Below are positions 1 through 12,516 of a DNA stretch of 64,000 nt, piece after piece. The translations under genes were made by a program, and so were the position numbers. The stretch comes from Panicum virgatum. Its lineage: Eukaryota > Streptophyta > Magnoliopsida > Poales > Poaceae. The DNA lies in NCBI RefSeq assembly GCF_016808335.1, contig NC_053153.1:18921033-18985032 (forward strand). The letters run 5' to 3'. The notes below the pieces were generated by a model, which made no database searches, was not told the DNA's origin, and saw only the letters and a list, made by a program, of their open reading frames with translations. The stretch's first letter is position 1. Each line of letters starts with the position of its first letter.

Positions 1-861
1 GTCGTGTGAGTTAGGTCCACCTTGCAAGGTTAAATCGGATCGATTCGCCGTGACTCGCGGTTATGAGAGCCTTGATCTCTTTGTCACATCGTAGTAAGAA
101 GTGAAATAAGTCTTGAAAGGTAGCGATGGAATGTGTATCTGTTGTTCTAAAAGATAATCTGTTCCACCATGTGTGTTTTAGATGAATAGGCGAACTTAGT
201 AATACTTGGTAGACTAAACGGAGCTAAAATACTGAAAGTAAGGATTCACTTTTAGCAGCCTTTCAGCAAAAGAACTCCAGAGCCAAAAAGCCTTGCATGT
301 CTAGGTAATGGGCTAAGTATACCCAAGGTCGGGTAAGCCTTGCTGAGTATTAGTATACTCAGGGTTGTTGTTGTAACCCTTCTGAGCAGGTTGTGTCCCT
401 GCGGACTTCGAGGAGATCTGTGCGTCCTGGAGTGGACAGCCACTTCCTCCAGGTTGGACCGTCGAGTGGGCCCCGTCTTCCCCGTGAAGATTGGGCAGGT
501 TGGCATCACATCGGTGGGCAGGATGTGGAGCTCACCTTTTATCGTCGTCGTAGCTATCGTATTGTATTTCGAACTCAGTTTTAAACTTCCGCTGTGCGTT
601 TGAACTCTGTTGTTTGTATTTAAACCTTTTATGTAAAACCTGTGTTGTAAATTAATTTGAAGATTTCTGTATGCTGGTAACACCTGTGCTCGTCTTCGTA
701 CGGGTCTAAGTGCAATTGTGATCCTGGAGTACAGTAGTTTAATCGGGATTTTACCCGACAGCCTGTCAGGTTACACCGTTTTAAGTGCACAGTAACTTGA
801 TTAAGTATTAAGATGATGGTTAGTGCATTTAAGCCGGTTTAATTTAGACGGTGCTGCTACA
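1..861 (+). repeat. Probable Ty3/Gypsy LTR, right-hand part
   Basis: No credible reading frame is present. The text resembles the 3' part of grass Gypsy LTRs: a TGAGTATTAGTATACTCAGG stretch near 345-365, a CGGGATTTTACCCG inverted repeat near 743-757, and a terminal GCTGCTACA ending at about 861. The left end lies outside the window, so neither a TG start nor a target duplication can be checked. The family assignment rests on general resemblance and the right boundary is approximate. Confidence 0.42.
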
Positions 862-3800
862 CCTACCCCCATAGGCGAGGCGCTGACCCTTCGACTCGCG
901 ATTAGGCGCGCGGAATCGCGCCTAGGCGAGCGCCTAGCGGAACAGGGCCTGCCATGTACTGTTGCATTTTTGGTGCAATTTAGCTCAATTTTCATTGACC
1001 AAATTATTTTGATGCAATATTTGTACACAAAATATTGTTGTTCGTGTTTCTTCTCTATTAGTGGCGTATAAATGCTCGTTGTATCCAGGTTGATTATCAT
1101 TGAGGTGGGTGGTGTACAATTGCGATTATTGTGTGGACAAACATTCTAAATCCTTGCATGATGCTGCTAAGTACCTTGAGGAGATATCTGGCATTAACCT
1201 TCATGGTTGGAGTTTAATGAAGATTGCAACCACACTCATGATGGTATGCTTCCCTTATCAACAACATAAAACTGGCCATCCCGGAAAGGTAAACAATAAT
1301 ATTTTGCAAATGTGTTCTAAGCTTGCTGCTCTGCATTTGACAAAAAAACTGTCATTTGGGTAGCTGACTGTGGCGACTGAGATGAATCAAACTAGCACTG
1401 TTCAGTGACTATGCCCCTGTCCTGTAATTTATGAATAATATTCCCGTCCCGTGAGTACTACTTCTGTGTCGTCCCGTGCTCAGTAACCATTGTTTGGGGC
1501 GCGCCGAGGCGCCGCAGCATCGGTCAGTTGGTGTCCATTGTTTGGATATAGGGAGATAGATGTTTACGGTGCTTTGTGGCTCTGTAGCATGTGTTTAATC
1601 AGCAGCATACGGTGCTATATGAAATTTGGCCACGATGGTGCACTGCAAATTGCTATAAAGATCGACTAACTGATAGGAAAATAGTTGAGGCTGCTGTGCG
1701 GAGGTGTTGCTCCTGTACCCATGGAACATAAATTTCATTATCAATGGTGTATATTTTGCAGCCAAGTCTAGTCTAGGAAAAGAAATCTAGGAAAAGAAAA
1801 GAGGAGATAAAAAAAACACCTAATGCTATTGGTCCACGGCCTTTTATTGTTGGGCTGCCTTTCTGGAGTAGGTTAACTTTTCTCGAGTAACCTCCTTCAT
1901 ATTGATGGGCTTGGGTTTGTCTTCGGCCTTTGGGCTCGCAAGCATACTATTTGCGGCCTGAGCTGCTTTCGCTTGGTCCCGGCAGCAAATTCAGCAGGCC
2001 GGTGTTTGATTGTTGCCTGGGCGCCTGGCCCAGCGAGGGTCAGAACCAAATAAATCTTCTGAGCGGCACCCAGAGACAGCCCATTTCGGCGCATTTTCCA
2101 GCAACGTTTTTAAAAGGCTATTTTCAGAAAATACATTGTCGTCGAGCATAAGTAATCCATTTGTTTGAATCAAATGTATGTACCTAAACATGTCGACAAA
2201 CTAGAAACAGACTAGGACACAGCCTTGAGCCCAACAAAATTAACCATCCCAGCAAGATCAAACTGGACTGGACCGGCACTCCGGCATCTTTTTCTTTTTC
2301 TTTTTGAGGAAAGCCTGCTAACTGTGGCTAGCCTTGACGACTTTTGAAGCCCCAACAAAGTTAGCCATGCAGCACAACCAAATCTAAGCCCAGCTAAAAC
2401 AAGTTCACATGATTGATGCGATGCGTGTATTCGCGTGAATGCGATCTGCGGAACAAACAAAATAAGAATCCGGTGCCAACCGCCGCCTGTAAAGTGTAAA
2501 CTCATGTTCGAACTGGATTTTCTGATTATCATGGGGGGAATGTCTTATGAGTACACAAATGCACGCATTTTCAGTACAGGAACAGACTGTCTAGTGTTGA
2601 AAGCAGAAAGGAGATAATCAATGATCACAACACGCATAAAACTGTCGACAGATGGAGTGCACTGGGACCTACAACAAAAGACCACGAATTAGTGCCTGAA
2701 CAAAAACAAGCAGGATATCACATCCATCTTTCTGAACCATTATCAACTTATAAACTCCGTCCTGTCCCGATCCGCCAACGTCACAGACCACAAAGATTTT
2801 CAATTCCTCTAGTTCGTCATTGAGATCCCAAAAGGTACTGTGCAGGTTCATCCACACACAGAAAATAAAACATAAAAGAACAGACAAACCAACCGCCATT
2901 GTACACGTACGCACACTGCATCGCTACGCTCTCCGATCCGTCCTGTCACCGTTTATTTAAAATAGGAAGAAGAAAAAAAAACCTCGCATCACGGCCTGCA
3001 GCTCTGGCCTGCACGACGGCACGAGGCCGCCGGCCAGCCAGCCGGAGCTTTTGGAGCCAGGCAGCAGGCCAGGCGGCAGCCAACAGAGCGGGCACGCCGC
3101 GGCGGCAGGAAAGCACAAGGCCCGGCCGCGCTTTGCCCGGCCGCGCCGCGCACAGCGCCCTGCTGCAATGCAAAGCCCAGCGCGCGCCACCGTACGTGCC
3201 GGGGACAGGACAGGCGCCAAGTCGGCAAGCTAGCGTCGCCATGTGCCGGCGACCCGCCTCACCATGCATGCGGCGAGATGCGGATGCGGATGCCGCCGCC
3301 CTTTCCGATCGAGCTTAATTCTCCGGGTGAGCGGCGGCGGCGGATTGGCGGAGGGGGATGCCATGCATCTTGGAAGCACAAAACATTTCGCGTCGCGGAT
3401 CAGATACGATCCGTCGCTATCCGTTTTGTTAAGGGTTTCTGTGGCGTTGGGCGGTGAGCAACTGAGCATTGAGCTCGGATCCGTCAGGTTGGAGGTTAAA
3501 TTAGTGTGGCTGGAACGAGGCTGGTGATTGGTTAATGTTTCTTACCCTGATTTGAAAGGGGAATCTGGCCGGTGAGTTGACAGACAAAGTCATCGTTCTT
3601 GGCAACGAGATGCTAGTACGATACTAGTATATACTTATTATTGTTATAGATTGGTGATTGGGAGTTTCAGAGGGATGTGTGGATGGGTAATCTGAGAACG
3701 GTAAAATCCAGCGAGAAATTCCCCTTGGACGATGCAAAGAGGAGTACTAATGAAATGGTTTAAGACCATTGGGTGTTCAAACAGGGTTAATCATGTTCTC

Positions 3801-4391
3801 CTGCTGTACTTATTTGTTTGATTACTACTACTCCATCCCCCAAACGTACATGCATGTTAGTTGCATGAGCACACACAAGTAAAGAAACTAACGTCCTTTG
3901 TTTTGTGAAACACAGTAGAGATGCATAAAGAAACACACATAACCAATGTAAGAATAGCGGGCTATAAAGTTTAGCGGCAGCCTTTTCTAAAACTAAAAGC
4001 TACAGCAAGATATAGCAGAAATTAAATCATTTAGCTAAATGATAAAATAATCAATAATTACATATAAAATTCGAAACATTATTGGTCTTGCACTCTAAAA
4101 TAGACTCAATATGTTTGTTGACTGCCCAACTACGCACAAGCTACTTTATCTATGGTCCACCCTAGTTATATTGATTCTTTTGACTACATCTTTGAGGGAG
4201 CGACAATACAAAAAATATACTCACAACTTCACCTATAGCTTTGCTAAATATCGCAAAAACATTTTTGGCAGAAATTTATTACTGCTAAATCCTATAAAAA
4301 CCCGTTTAGTAGATATAAGGAACAAACTGTATAACATAATGGTGGATCTCCTAATAAAAAGCTAATAATTGGCTATTTTGTACATTGATAC
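862..4391. other. Unassigned intergenic DNA
   Basis: No gene is recognised here. An 87-codon plus-strand frame at 1100-1363 has a plausible splice donor (AAAG followed by GTAAAC near 1289) but matches no family I know; it could be a decayed exon. A GC-rich island at about 2980-3360 gives overlapping open frames on both strands rich in Ala, Arg and Pro, as expected from base composition alone. From 3540 to 4390 the DNA is AT-rich and featureless. Confidence 0.5.
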
Positions 4392-4749
4392 ATACACTAC
4401 CCCAAACCGGAATTGCCTTGGCGGCCAAATACCGCCAAGGAAAATACCAAAACCGCCAAGGAAATGATCCTTGGCGGCCGGCCGCCAAGCAAAGTCCGCC
4501 AAGAGTAGAGCACCAAGGCAATGCCATTAACTTGGCCGCCAGCCGCCAAGAATCATTTACTTGGCGGTTTAGCCGCCAAGAAAAGTAGAGCACTACTAAA
4601 ATTACCAAAGCGCCAAGAAAATGTACCACCCGCCAAGGATATAATTTTACTTGGCAGTTGATGCCCGCCAAGAAAATGTATTAACTTGGCAGCCTTCAAC
4701 CACCAAGAAAAAGTATTAACGGGTTAGGGTTTGTTGGGGGGTTTTTATT

Positions 4750-5875
4750 CACTGCTAGAAAAAGGCTCATACGTACCGGGCCGGAACCCCCGGTTTGTAC
4801 CGGGCGCCGGCCCGGTACCGCCTGGCCGGTACTAAGTGGGCCGCCACTAAGTACCGGTCAGGTCGCTCGGTACTAAAGGTGCACTTTAGTACTGGTCGGT
4901 GTTACCGACCGATACTAAATGCTTTTTTTTTCTTTTCTGCCTTTCCATTTTTTGGGAAATACATCACTCGAGTGTCAAAATAATCAATTCATATTAAAAA
5001 AAACTTATTATAATTCTTTCATTAATTCATTATAAAAAAATTAACTATCCACATTATGGTCATATCTACTACAATCACATGAATACAATCACATGAAGTG
5101 TCTACACTCATTCTAAAAATTTCTACTATCCACATGCTCATCTGAATCTAAAAATAAAAAATATGCTACGGTCATTTCTAATATATAGAAAATGATTGAA
5201 AAATATGTCTATAAATTATCCATATTCAACCTAGCCAATAAACCTACTCCCACATTCAAGTCATCGTTTCTATATATCTCAAATCATTGCATAAATCAAA
5301 GAAATCATGCTCATCCTCACTATTTCCAAAAGTCACAAATTTCTCTAATTATGGAGCATAAAACGAAGAATAAAGACTATCAATGAAGAGAGGATGAAGT
5401 TGCAAACCTTTGACGCACTTGGATGACTAGAACACTCACTAAAACTAGAAAAAATGGCGGCAACTCTCTAAGGGGAAGAACAACCCCGAGCTCGAGCTTC
5501 TCTGGTGAAATGACACTGGCTCGGGCTTGGGGAGGAAGAAGGCGCCAATTTATAGTGGGCACATTAGTACCGGCTGGTGGCTCGAGCCGGTATTAAAGCT
5601 CCACATTTAGTACCGGCTGGAGCCACCAGCCGGCACTAAGTTTCCTGGCGTCCAGTTAGTACCGGCTGGTGGCTCCAGCCAGTACTAAATGGTCGCTAGC
5701 CGTTGCAGGCGGCTGTCGGTGGCGCACTTTATTGCCGGCTGGAGCCACCAGCCGGTACTAATTGGCTTCCAGGTGCACTGTTACATAGGCCTGGTACTAA
5801 ATGTGAGTGTTAGTACCGGCCAAAACCGTGACTGGTATTAACGTCCACGGACGAACGTGCAGTTTTCTAGTAGTG
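4750..5875. mobile_element. Non-autonomous CACTA element nested in the outer one
   Basis: Starts CACTGCTAGAAAA and ends TTTTCTAGTAGTG, a 13-bp inverted repeat with one mismatch. The target duplication is ATT at 4747-4749 and 5876-5878. Subterminal DNA carries many GTACCGGC / GCCGGTAC-type units, for example around 4775-4900 and 5570-5830. That repeat family differs from the CTTGGCGG units of its host element, so the two belong to different CACTA families. There is no transposase frame; the 1126-bp length is typical of a deletion derivative. Confidence 0.9.
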
Positions 5876-6229
5876 ATTGCAGACATCGTGCATCTCCGCC
5901 GTGCGTTCCGATCTAACAGTGTAGCATAACGCGGGAGCTTGTTTGGGCTAAGATGGGCCGAATAACAAGGTGGGCTTTTATTTGTAGGCTAAATATTGGA
6001 AGATGGGCAAATACATACATTTTTGTTTATTTATCACAACAAACTATTTTTTTCACCACATTATGACAGGGAAATAATATGAACTAAATAAAAATGTCAT
6101 ATATGTGCAAGTGCACTTTTTGTTTTGCGACTATATGTGCAAGGGCACTTAAGAAGTACGTCGTATACGTTTTACATGAACTTGACAACACCTAGTTTGG
6201 TCCTGCAAAATTTCAATATTCCTTTAATA

Positions 6230-6560
6230 AATGTGGGTATAAGAAACTATTAAGTTATTGAAAAAATTAGATTCTAAAGTATCAAAATGTTTGAGTGTCA
6301 TATATGTGTTACTGAACTTAACAAGAGTTGTACGTTTAAGTATCACATGTGTTTATGTGGGACTAAGTTCAAGTGCCATGTATATTTAAGTGAACTTTAT
6401 CGAATTCAAGTGTTATATATGTTTAGGTGAACAAGTTTAAATGACACATGGGTTTAAATGGAAACACATGTATGCCATTTATGTTTAAGTGAAAATAAGT
6501 ATGCCATATGTGTTTAACTGTGTCACGTGTCAAGTGATCGTAACAAGTGTAAGTGACATG
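6230..6560. repeat. Degenerate tandem repeat inside the outer CACTA
   Basis: Imperfect units of roughly 30-40 bp recur, built around AAGTG-(T/C)CATATGTGTTTAAGTG-AAC. Unit boundaries are blurred by substitution. The array lies in the AT-rich core of the outer CACTA element. No function is evident. Confidence 0.5.
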
Positions 6561-6937
6561 TGTTAGTTAACTTAACCCACCAATAATCACTTTGCCTGAA
6601 CAAGATATAAAATTTAAACATATATATGTGTTATATAACTTTAAGGGAATCAAATCATGTCATATTATATACATAATATGCATTTTCTTGGCAGGTATGC
6701 AATTTTCTTGGCTGTTTAGCAAAACAGCCAAGGAAAATTCCCATTTCCTTGGTGATTCATTGAAACCGCCAAGCAAATACGCAATTTACTTGGCGGTTAT
6801 AATATCTCGCCAAGAAATAACATTTTCTTGGTTGTTTATTAGCACTGCCAAGTAAAATATAATTTCCTTGGCGGTTGTATTTTGGCTGCCAAGGAAACAT
6901 CTGGCCGCCAAGGTAATTCTAGTTTGTGGTAGTGATA

Positions 6938-7722
6938 CTTAATCAATCTTTTTCCACAAAATGCGAAATTTTAAACTTCACTTGGATAGTGATGAAACTT
7001 CCTCAACATTGAGTAGGGGCTCTTATTGAGGAGGTGGCCAGGTCTGCGCATAGGAGTGGATGGGGGCAGCCGGCGCACAGGAGGGCACTCTGCTTGGCCG
7101 GCAACGGGAGCTGCAAGGGCCAAGGGATGGGGCGGCTGCTATGGTGGAATCCGTGGTGGAGGGTTCAATGACGCTTGGGAAGGACGACGGGTGGAGAAAA
7201 AGCATGGTGGCCGGTCTGGTGGCGCGCATCGATCGTTAAATGGTATACCGTGGGAGAAAAGGCACCCAGGTAAAAAAAAAAGCGCGCTAAAAAATCATCT
7301 CCCGCGGGAATAAATGGAGGGATGACGACCCAGGGCAGAACTCCCAGGCATGGTGCGTGTGGGTAAATTTGGAAGTCTCTAAGATAGGGGCTCTAGTAGG
7401 GACCCTGCTGGACCTTGTATTTTTTTTTGTCGTGGCCTCCAAATTTAGAGTAGGGGCTTTAAATAAGGGGTCTGCCGGAGTTACTCTAACATAAAGAAAA
7501 TTATATTTAATAAACAAATTAATGTATACTGGTATTCGATTGAACTCATCAATAGATTTGTTACCTGAACTCCTGAAGAACATTAATAGTTATGCTCATT
7601 ACTTTGACATAATTTTGCATCCGTTTAACGTTAGCTTTAATTTATTTGCTATTGCCCCTCCTAAATCAATCTTCAAAGTTGATGAGCAGGAAAACATTAA
7701 CGAGTAGTGCATTTGCACCTAA
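6938..7722. other. Unassigned DNA between CACTA and solo LTR
   Basis: No supported gene. A frame at 7026-7313 is Gly- and Arg-rich and looks compositional. The stretch AGTAACTCCGGCAGACCCC (reverse complement, near 7465-7490) resembles ends of grass Harbinger or hAT MITEs, but I could not pair it with a second end. Confidence 0.4.
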
Positions 7723-7727
7723 TAAGA

Positions 7728-8795
7728 TGTCGGTACCTCTGGACTAGGGTACCCCTCTTGCTGTGTCAAGACTCGTGTAGTTATCCGTAACTACGCCCAA
7801 AGGTGCTGAGCAGCCGGACCCCTGGGGTCCGACTCCATCTCACCGGACCAACGGTCCCGGACTCGCATCCCGCTCGGGGACGGGTCCGGTGTCACCACGT
7901 GTCCCGGAGAAGGGAGCACTCAGCCAAAACAGCCGGGGGCCCCGGACCTCCCACGGGATCCGGGGCCCCATATACTATCTGGACCCCTCGGCAGGGAAGA
8001 AACAGACGCCCCGCCTGGGGGGTCCGGAGCCGCCACGTGTCCGCAGACGCAGGTACGCGTGCGGCTGCCAAGCTTCCTCGGGAAGACTTGCCCACCTACC
8101 GCATTCAATGCGGGAGACGTTAAGTGCGCTCTGCCGCAGCAGAGCCCGCGGAGACTTTCGCCAGGCTGTACTGTTGGTCGCGCGTTACCAAGGTGCACAG
8201 TACAGCCGATGGCGCCACTCACGCCACGCGCGTCAGTCTGCTACGCCAGTTAGACGCGCCAACTCGGCGACGGAGTATCATAACTCCTACGCGGTAGACC
8301 CAACAGTCTACGCCGCAACCTACACTACCTCAACGAGTGCCTCGCCGATGGGACAGGAGAGGACCCCCTCGGTCAGAAAGTCTACAGGATGATGAAGTGT
8401 ATCCGGCAAGGGATTCTCCATCACTATAGCACCATTAGTGTCTATTTAGTATAGTATACATCCTTGTTGGGCCCACCTGTCGGGGTCCAACGCCTGTGTA
8501 CGCATCCTCCTTGCTCTATAAAAAGGAGACGCCCGTTAGAGAAGGACTCAGGTCCAACAGGGGACTTGAAGGCAGAGGATAGACTCACCCACAGACACAA
8601 GTACAATACACCTCTCAGTGGACGTAGGGTATTACGCTCCGGCGGCCGGAACCACTCTAAATCCCCGGGTGTTCTTGTGTTCATGCTCCATGAATGGATC
8701 TGAGTAATCGCGTGCACTCTCCGAGTAACCACCCTCAGGGATTAGGCGGGTGCTCTACGCCACCCGGCTGTGGCCCTCCTCCTAGAGCCACGACA
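7728..8795 (+). mobile_element. Solo LTR
   Basis: A 1068-bp unit starts TGTCGGTACC and ends CCACGACA, so it has the TG...CA ends of an LTR with a short inverted repeat (TGTCG/CGACA). It is flanked by a perfect 5-bp duplication TAAGA at 7723-7727 and 8796-8800. GC-rich upstream DNA followed by a TATA box gives the usual U3-R-U5 look on the plus strand. No internal retroelement sequence adjoins it, so it is the product of LTR-LTR recombination. The lineage is most likely Ty3/Gypsy, judged only from general resemblance. Confidence 0.85.
8515..8524 (+). promoter_or_regulatory. TATA box of the solo LTR
   Basis: CTATAAAAAG lies about 790 bp into the LTR, where the U3/R promoter is expected. Transcription from it would read rightwards into flanking DNA. 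Activity cannot be judged from sequence. Confidence 0.5.
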
Positions 8796-8800
8796 TAAGA

Positions 8801-9998
8801 TATGTCATTTTTGCCTCTTTTTGACCCGGACTGATTATTTTGGGTATCAAAATTTTGCACATATGTACAACATATCATAATCTAGAGCTTTGCAAAGTTT
8901 AGTGATGTTTGTTGACGAATTCTGGGTAGGTAAAACGGTGTAATCCGCACCATTTGCAATGTCTGGTATACGGTGCATGCATTTAGTATCTATGCCTTGT
9001 TCCAGGAGGCCAAAAAAAAATCACATCTGGTACAGGTGGATTAAACCCCAAATATCATAGGACCATGCCTCATAGGGACATAGGGTTTTCTTCCAGCTAG
9101 AGGTGATGGCCGCACGGCAGAGAGGAGGGAGCCCACGCCCTCTATAATGGAGGCCATGTGGGGCTCCAGAAACCTTGCTAGATCCCTTTTGAGCTGCAAT
9201 ATATGCTCTCCATAATGCAAACAAACTTTCATAGCAGAATCTTTTTTAGCAGTAGTGGATTTTTCACCAGTACTAGTAGTGCATACTCTGCCTCCTAAAA
9301 GAAAAGATTAAGAGATCAATACCTGTGACAGTACGAAAAGGAGGACATAAACATTCGGGAGGCCGGCCGGGCCCAAGCTGTTGGGATATGGGGAGAGACG
9401 ACGGTGTGGTAGCTGTGCCGTGTGGCTGGCCACACCACGTACATGTGCGCCCGTGCAGTCCAGCATGTGGCAGCCATGGCCGGCACGCACACGAATCATA
9501 CATCCATGCCATGTCCGGCTCCCGGCATGGCCTCGCCGCATGGGAGTCCTGCCGTACCCGTACGGGCGCGCCGGTCTTGGCGTGGCGGCTCGATCTGAAG
9601 AACAATCATGTAAATGTACGCTGACGAGGAGGAAAAACGAGAAGGGCCGTTGATCTTACAATAATTCTTGATGAGTTTAGGCTCATCCAACGGCTGCGAG
9701 GCACTCAGTTCCTGCGAGCAGCGAGAAACAAGAAGAGCTGCTCGATCGTAGACCACGGTGTGGCAGACTGCTACTACGTTGGGTTGCTTTCATCCGGCTG
9801 GGGCCGGCCGGCCTTGCCATGTGGACAGCAAGAGAAGGTCGTTGTCTTGTACCCCGGCTTGGTTGGTAAATCCTCTACTTGAGAATTGGGGGTGGGGTAC
9901 GGTCTTACTAGATGTCTAGACTCCTACGGTGTCCTATCCTATTCCTACCTAGCAAATGGAGGAACATGCATGTCATATAATACATCTAGCTAGCTAGC
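8801..9998. other. Unassigned intergenic DNA
   Basis: No gene or element is recognised. Frames at 9325-9653 overlap on both strands and are short, and none shows a known domain. A TAGC-rich stretch (CTAGCTAGCTAGCTA) precedes the Stowaway element at 10001. Confidence 0.45.
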
Positions 9999-10000
9999 TA

Positions 10001-10234
10001 CTCCTTCCGTTCTAAATTATAGGTCGTTTGACTTTTTTGACACCAAGTTTTACCACTATCTTATTCAAAAAATTTATGCAAACATAGTCAAATTTAAATC
10101 ATTCTTCAAGAACTTGTATTAATAAAGTAAGCCCCAACAAAAGAAGTGATGTTTTGCACAAATTTTTGAATAAGACGAGTAATCAAACTTGGGGTTAAAA
10201 AAGTCAAACGACCTATAATTTCGAACGGAAGGAG
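10001..10234. mobile_element. Stowaway-like MITE (Tc1/mariner)
   Basis: Inverted ends starting CTCCTTCCGTTC extend for at least 38 bp with a single mismatch (T versus G at position 13). A TA duplication flanks the 234-bp element at 9999-10000 and 10235-10236. Size, ends and target site fit the Stowaway class. No coding capacity. Confidence 0.92.
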
Positions 10235-10502
10235 TATAAGCTACCGGAAAATCACTTGTGCCTACGCTTAATCCTCCCGCAAATACACGCGTGTGACACC
10301 ATGACTTTGCCCATGGCATAATTGCCTTATAATACAAGCTTGGGACCCATCACCTCAGCCTGGATCTGGCCCCATTGTTACCTCCTCACGTTTGGTTGGT
10401 GCAACAAATGCATGTGATCGAGCTTTGATCTGCATGCATCATACCCGAGTACACTACACTGGTTGTTTGTCTTGATTATTGTCAAGAATTTTTTTGTTAG
10501 GC

Positions 10503-12252
10503 TGAATGGATCGAGGCTTAAGAAGGAGGAGTTGAATTGTGACTTTTTCAAATTTCTAAAAAGTTCTTAACCTAGACTAGTATTGCCCAATCTACAAATT
10601 TAAAACCTAATGACTAGAGCACACTAGCAAAGAATTCTTAGGTAGGAAAACACACTAACATGCTCATTTTGCCTAGAGAAGACCACACTAGCAACAACAA
10701 ATCCTAAACAAGGATTCACACTACCATGCAAATTGTCCTAATCAAACTACAAGCAAACAAGAGCAAGAGCAAGAACACAAAAATTTAATTGCTTGAAGTA
10801 AATGCAAAGGACACGAGACAACTGGATTTTTTTCCGTGGTATCGAGGAGTTGACGCTACCCCCTAATCCATGTTGGAGCACCCACACAAAGGGTATCGCT
10901 CCCTTGCTTCACCAAGGAGCAAGTGATCACTAAGAATGCTCCTTATCCATCTCCGGAACGGCGAGCTTCACACCGTGTACAAGTTTCTTGTCTTGGGGCT
11001 CCCACAAACTCCAAGAGCTCACCAAGAACCTTCCGAACACCAAGACCGTCTAGGTGCCGTCAAATACCAAGAGTAACAAGCTCCTAAGCCTTCAATTGAC
11101 CTACACTCAGTTGGCCCAAACTCAAGCACACTTGCTACACTTGCAAAGATTGAATTCTTCAAGTGTTGAACACTATCAAGCTCTAGATCATCACTCTTTT
11201 GCTTAATACACTCTCTCTTCTTCTCAAGGGTGGCCTCAGGTATTCAATGCATCAAAAGGCTGTTTAAATGAGCCAGGGGGTGCCCTTATATAGAGTGGAG
11301 AGGGTCACATAGCCGTTGGAAGTCTACTGCAGAAAAATCGTGACCATCGGAAGAACCGACGTGTTAGAATGTGAAGGCGTCGGTTCAACCGGTCTCTCTG
11401 TGTCCAAATAGTAGCCGTTGGGGGTTCTGACACAGTGTCCAGACTTGCGTCATTGCACCGGTGCATTCTCCGTAGGGGCATTGGTTCAACCGGTGCTGAA
11501 GAGGTTCACTGATCAACTCAAACAAGCTCTCTAGAACATAGTACATCCAATGCACCGATGGTAGTTTCTGAAGCGTCGGTTTAACTGGTGCTGAAGGCGA
11601 ATCAAAGTCACCCAAACATGCTCTCTGGAACAAAGTACGTCCATTGCACTGGTGCTTATCTTTTTGACCATCAGTTCAACCGGTGCTATAGAGATTGTTG
11701 ACTTAATTTCTGCTTGCATCCAGAGAAGATAGACCGACAGTGCGTCGGACCTTCCGTCAAGCATCAGATGCACCGATGCTAGAGGCATCGGTTAAACCGG
11801 TGCTACTGTTTTTTCTTTGTTTTCAGCTGAATTGACTTGGAGTTGAATGTAACTTCGATTGTTTCTTCTTCCAAGTGTTGAGTTGACCTTTTTTTTACTA
11901 TCTTGGGCTGTTTTTGAGCGAGTGTGCAAGATTTCTAAGGCTAACTCAATTTTGGTCAAGCTACTAACTCATGAACCCGTCTTAATAGTACGGTCAAGAA
12001 CTAAAAACTATAAACCCTAACTAAATTAAGTGTCCTTCATCTCCTTGTGACACTTGAGACTAGAAAGGTGCTTAATCTTTGAAATTGAGTCCTTGACGTG
12101 CATGATTGTTTCGAATTGAGGGGTCTCCTTTCACATTTCATATGAGACTAAACTAATCATTGATTTTTCCTTCAAAATACATGTTAGTCGCATACGATTG
12201 TCATTAATCACCGAAACTTACCATTAGCATCTATCGGCCTAGATGCGCTTCA
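10503..12252 (-). repeat. 3' LTR of outer Sirevirus
   Basis: On the minus strand it begins TGAAGCGCATC directly after the polypurine tract and ends in the relic of ATTCTTTCA at 10503 (here TCCATTCA). It repeats 33242-34988 throughout. Several CGGTTCAACCGGTGC-type motifs occur between 11385 and 11800. Confidence 0.92.
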
Positions 12253-12268
12253 ATCTCCCCTTTTTTTG
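12253..12268 (-). promoter_or_regulatory. Polypurine tract of outer Sirevirus
   Basis: On the minus strand the sequence CAAAAAAAGGGGAGAT immediately precedes the LTR start, the position where plus-strand DNA priming occurs. Further purine tracts of the form AGATAGGGGGAG are repeated three times at 12449-12487. Confidence 0.8.
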
Positions 12269-12516
12269 GTGATTGATGACAACACAAAGTAGAGATACAA
12301 AGATATGAAATTAAAAGCGATAAACAAGCATGCATTACTAGAAATAAAGCACATGTAGGGACATATCAACACAGAGCAAACACAATATTCAAAAGGCATG
12401 TCCATACACAAAATCCATAAAGATCCAATCACGCCACAAACCACCAAGCTCCCCCTATCTCTACTCCCCCTATCTATCTCCCCCTTTAGCAACAAAGCAC
12501 CAAAAAGGAAGGCGAT

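Larger units (their letters stand above)
4395..6934. mobile_element. Non-autonomous CACTA element (outer, interrupted)
   Basis: The left end begins CACTACCCCAAACCGG and the reverse complement of the right end begins CACTACCACAAACTAG. The inverted match runs about 32 bp with 4 mismatches. A 3-bp target duplication ATA flanks it at 4392-4394 and 6935-6937. Both subterminal regions (4400-4710 and 6680-6920) are packed with CTTGGCGG / CCGCCAAG units in both orientations, as expected of CACTA transposase-binding subterminal repeats. No transposase frame is present, so it would depend on a transposase supplied elsewhere. It is split by the CACTA element at 4750-5875. Confidence 0.88.

Noticed and set aside
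2899..3318. 139-codon GC-rich frame, with antisense frames of similar length
   Set aside because: Ala/Arg/Pro-rich on both strands; explained by GC content, no domain.
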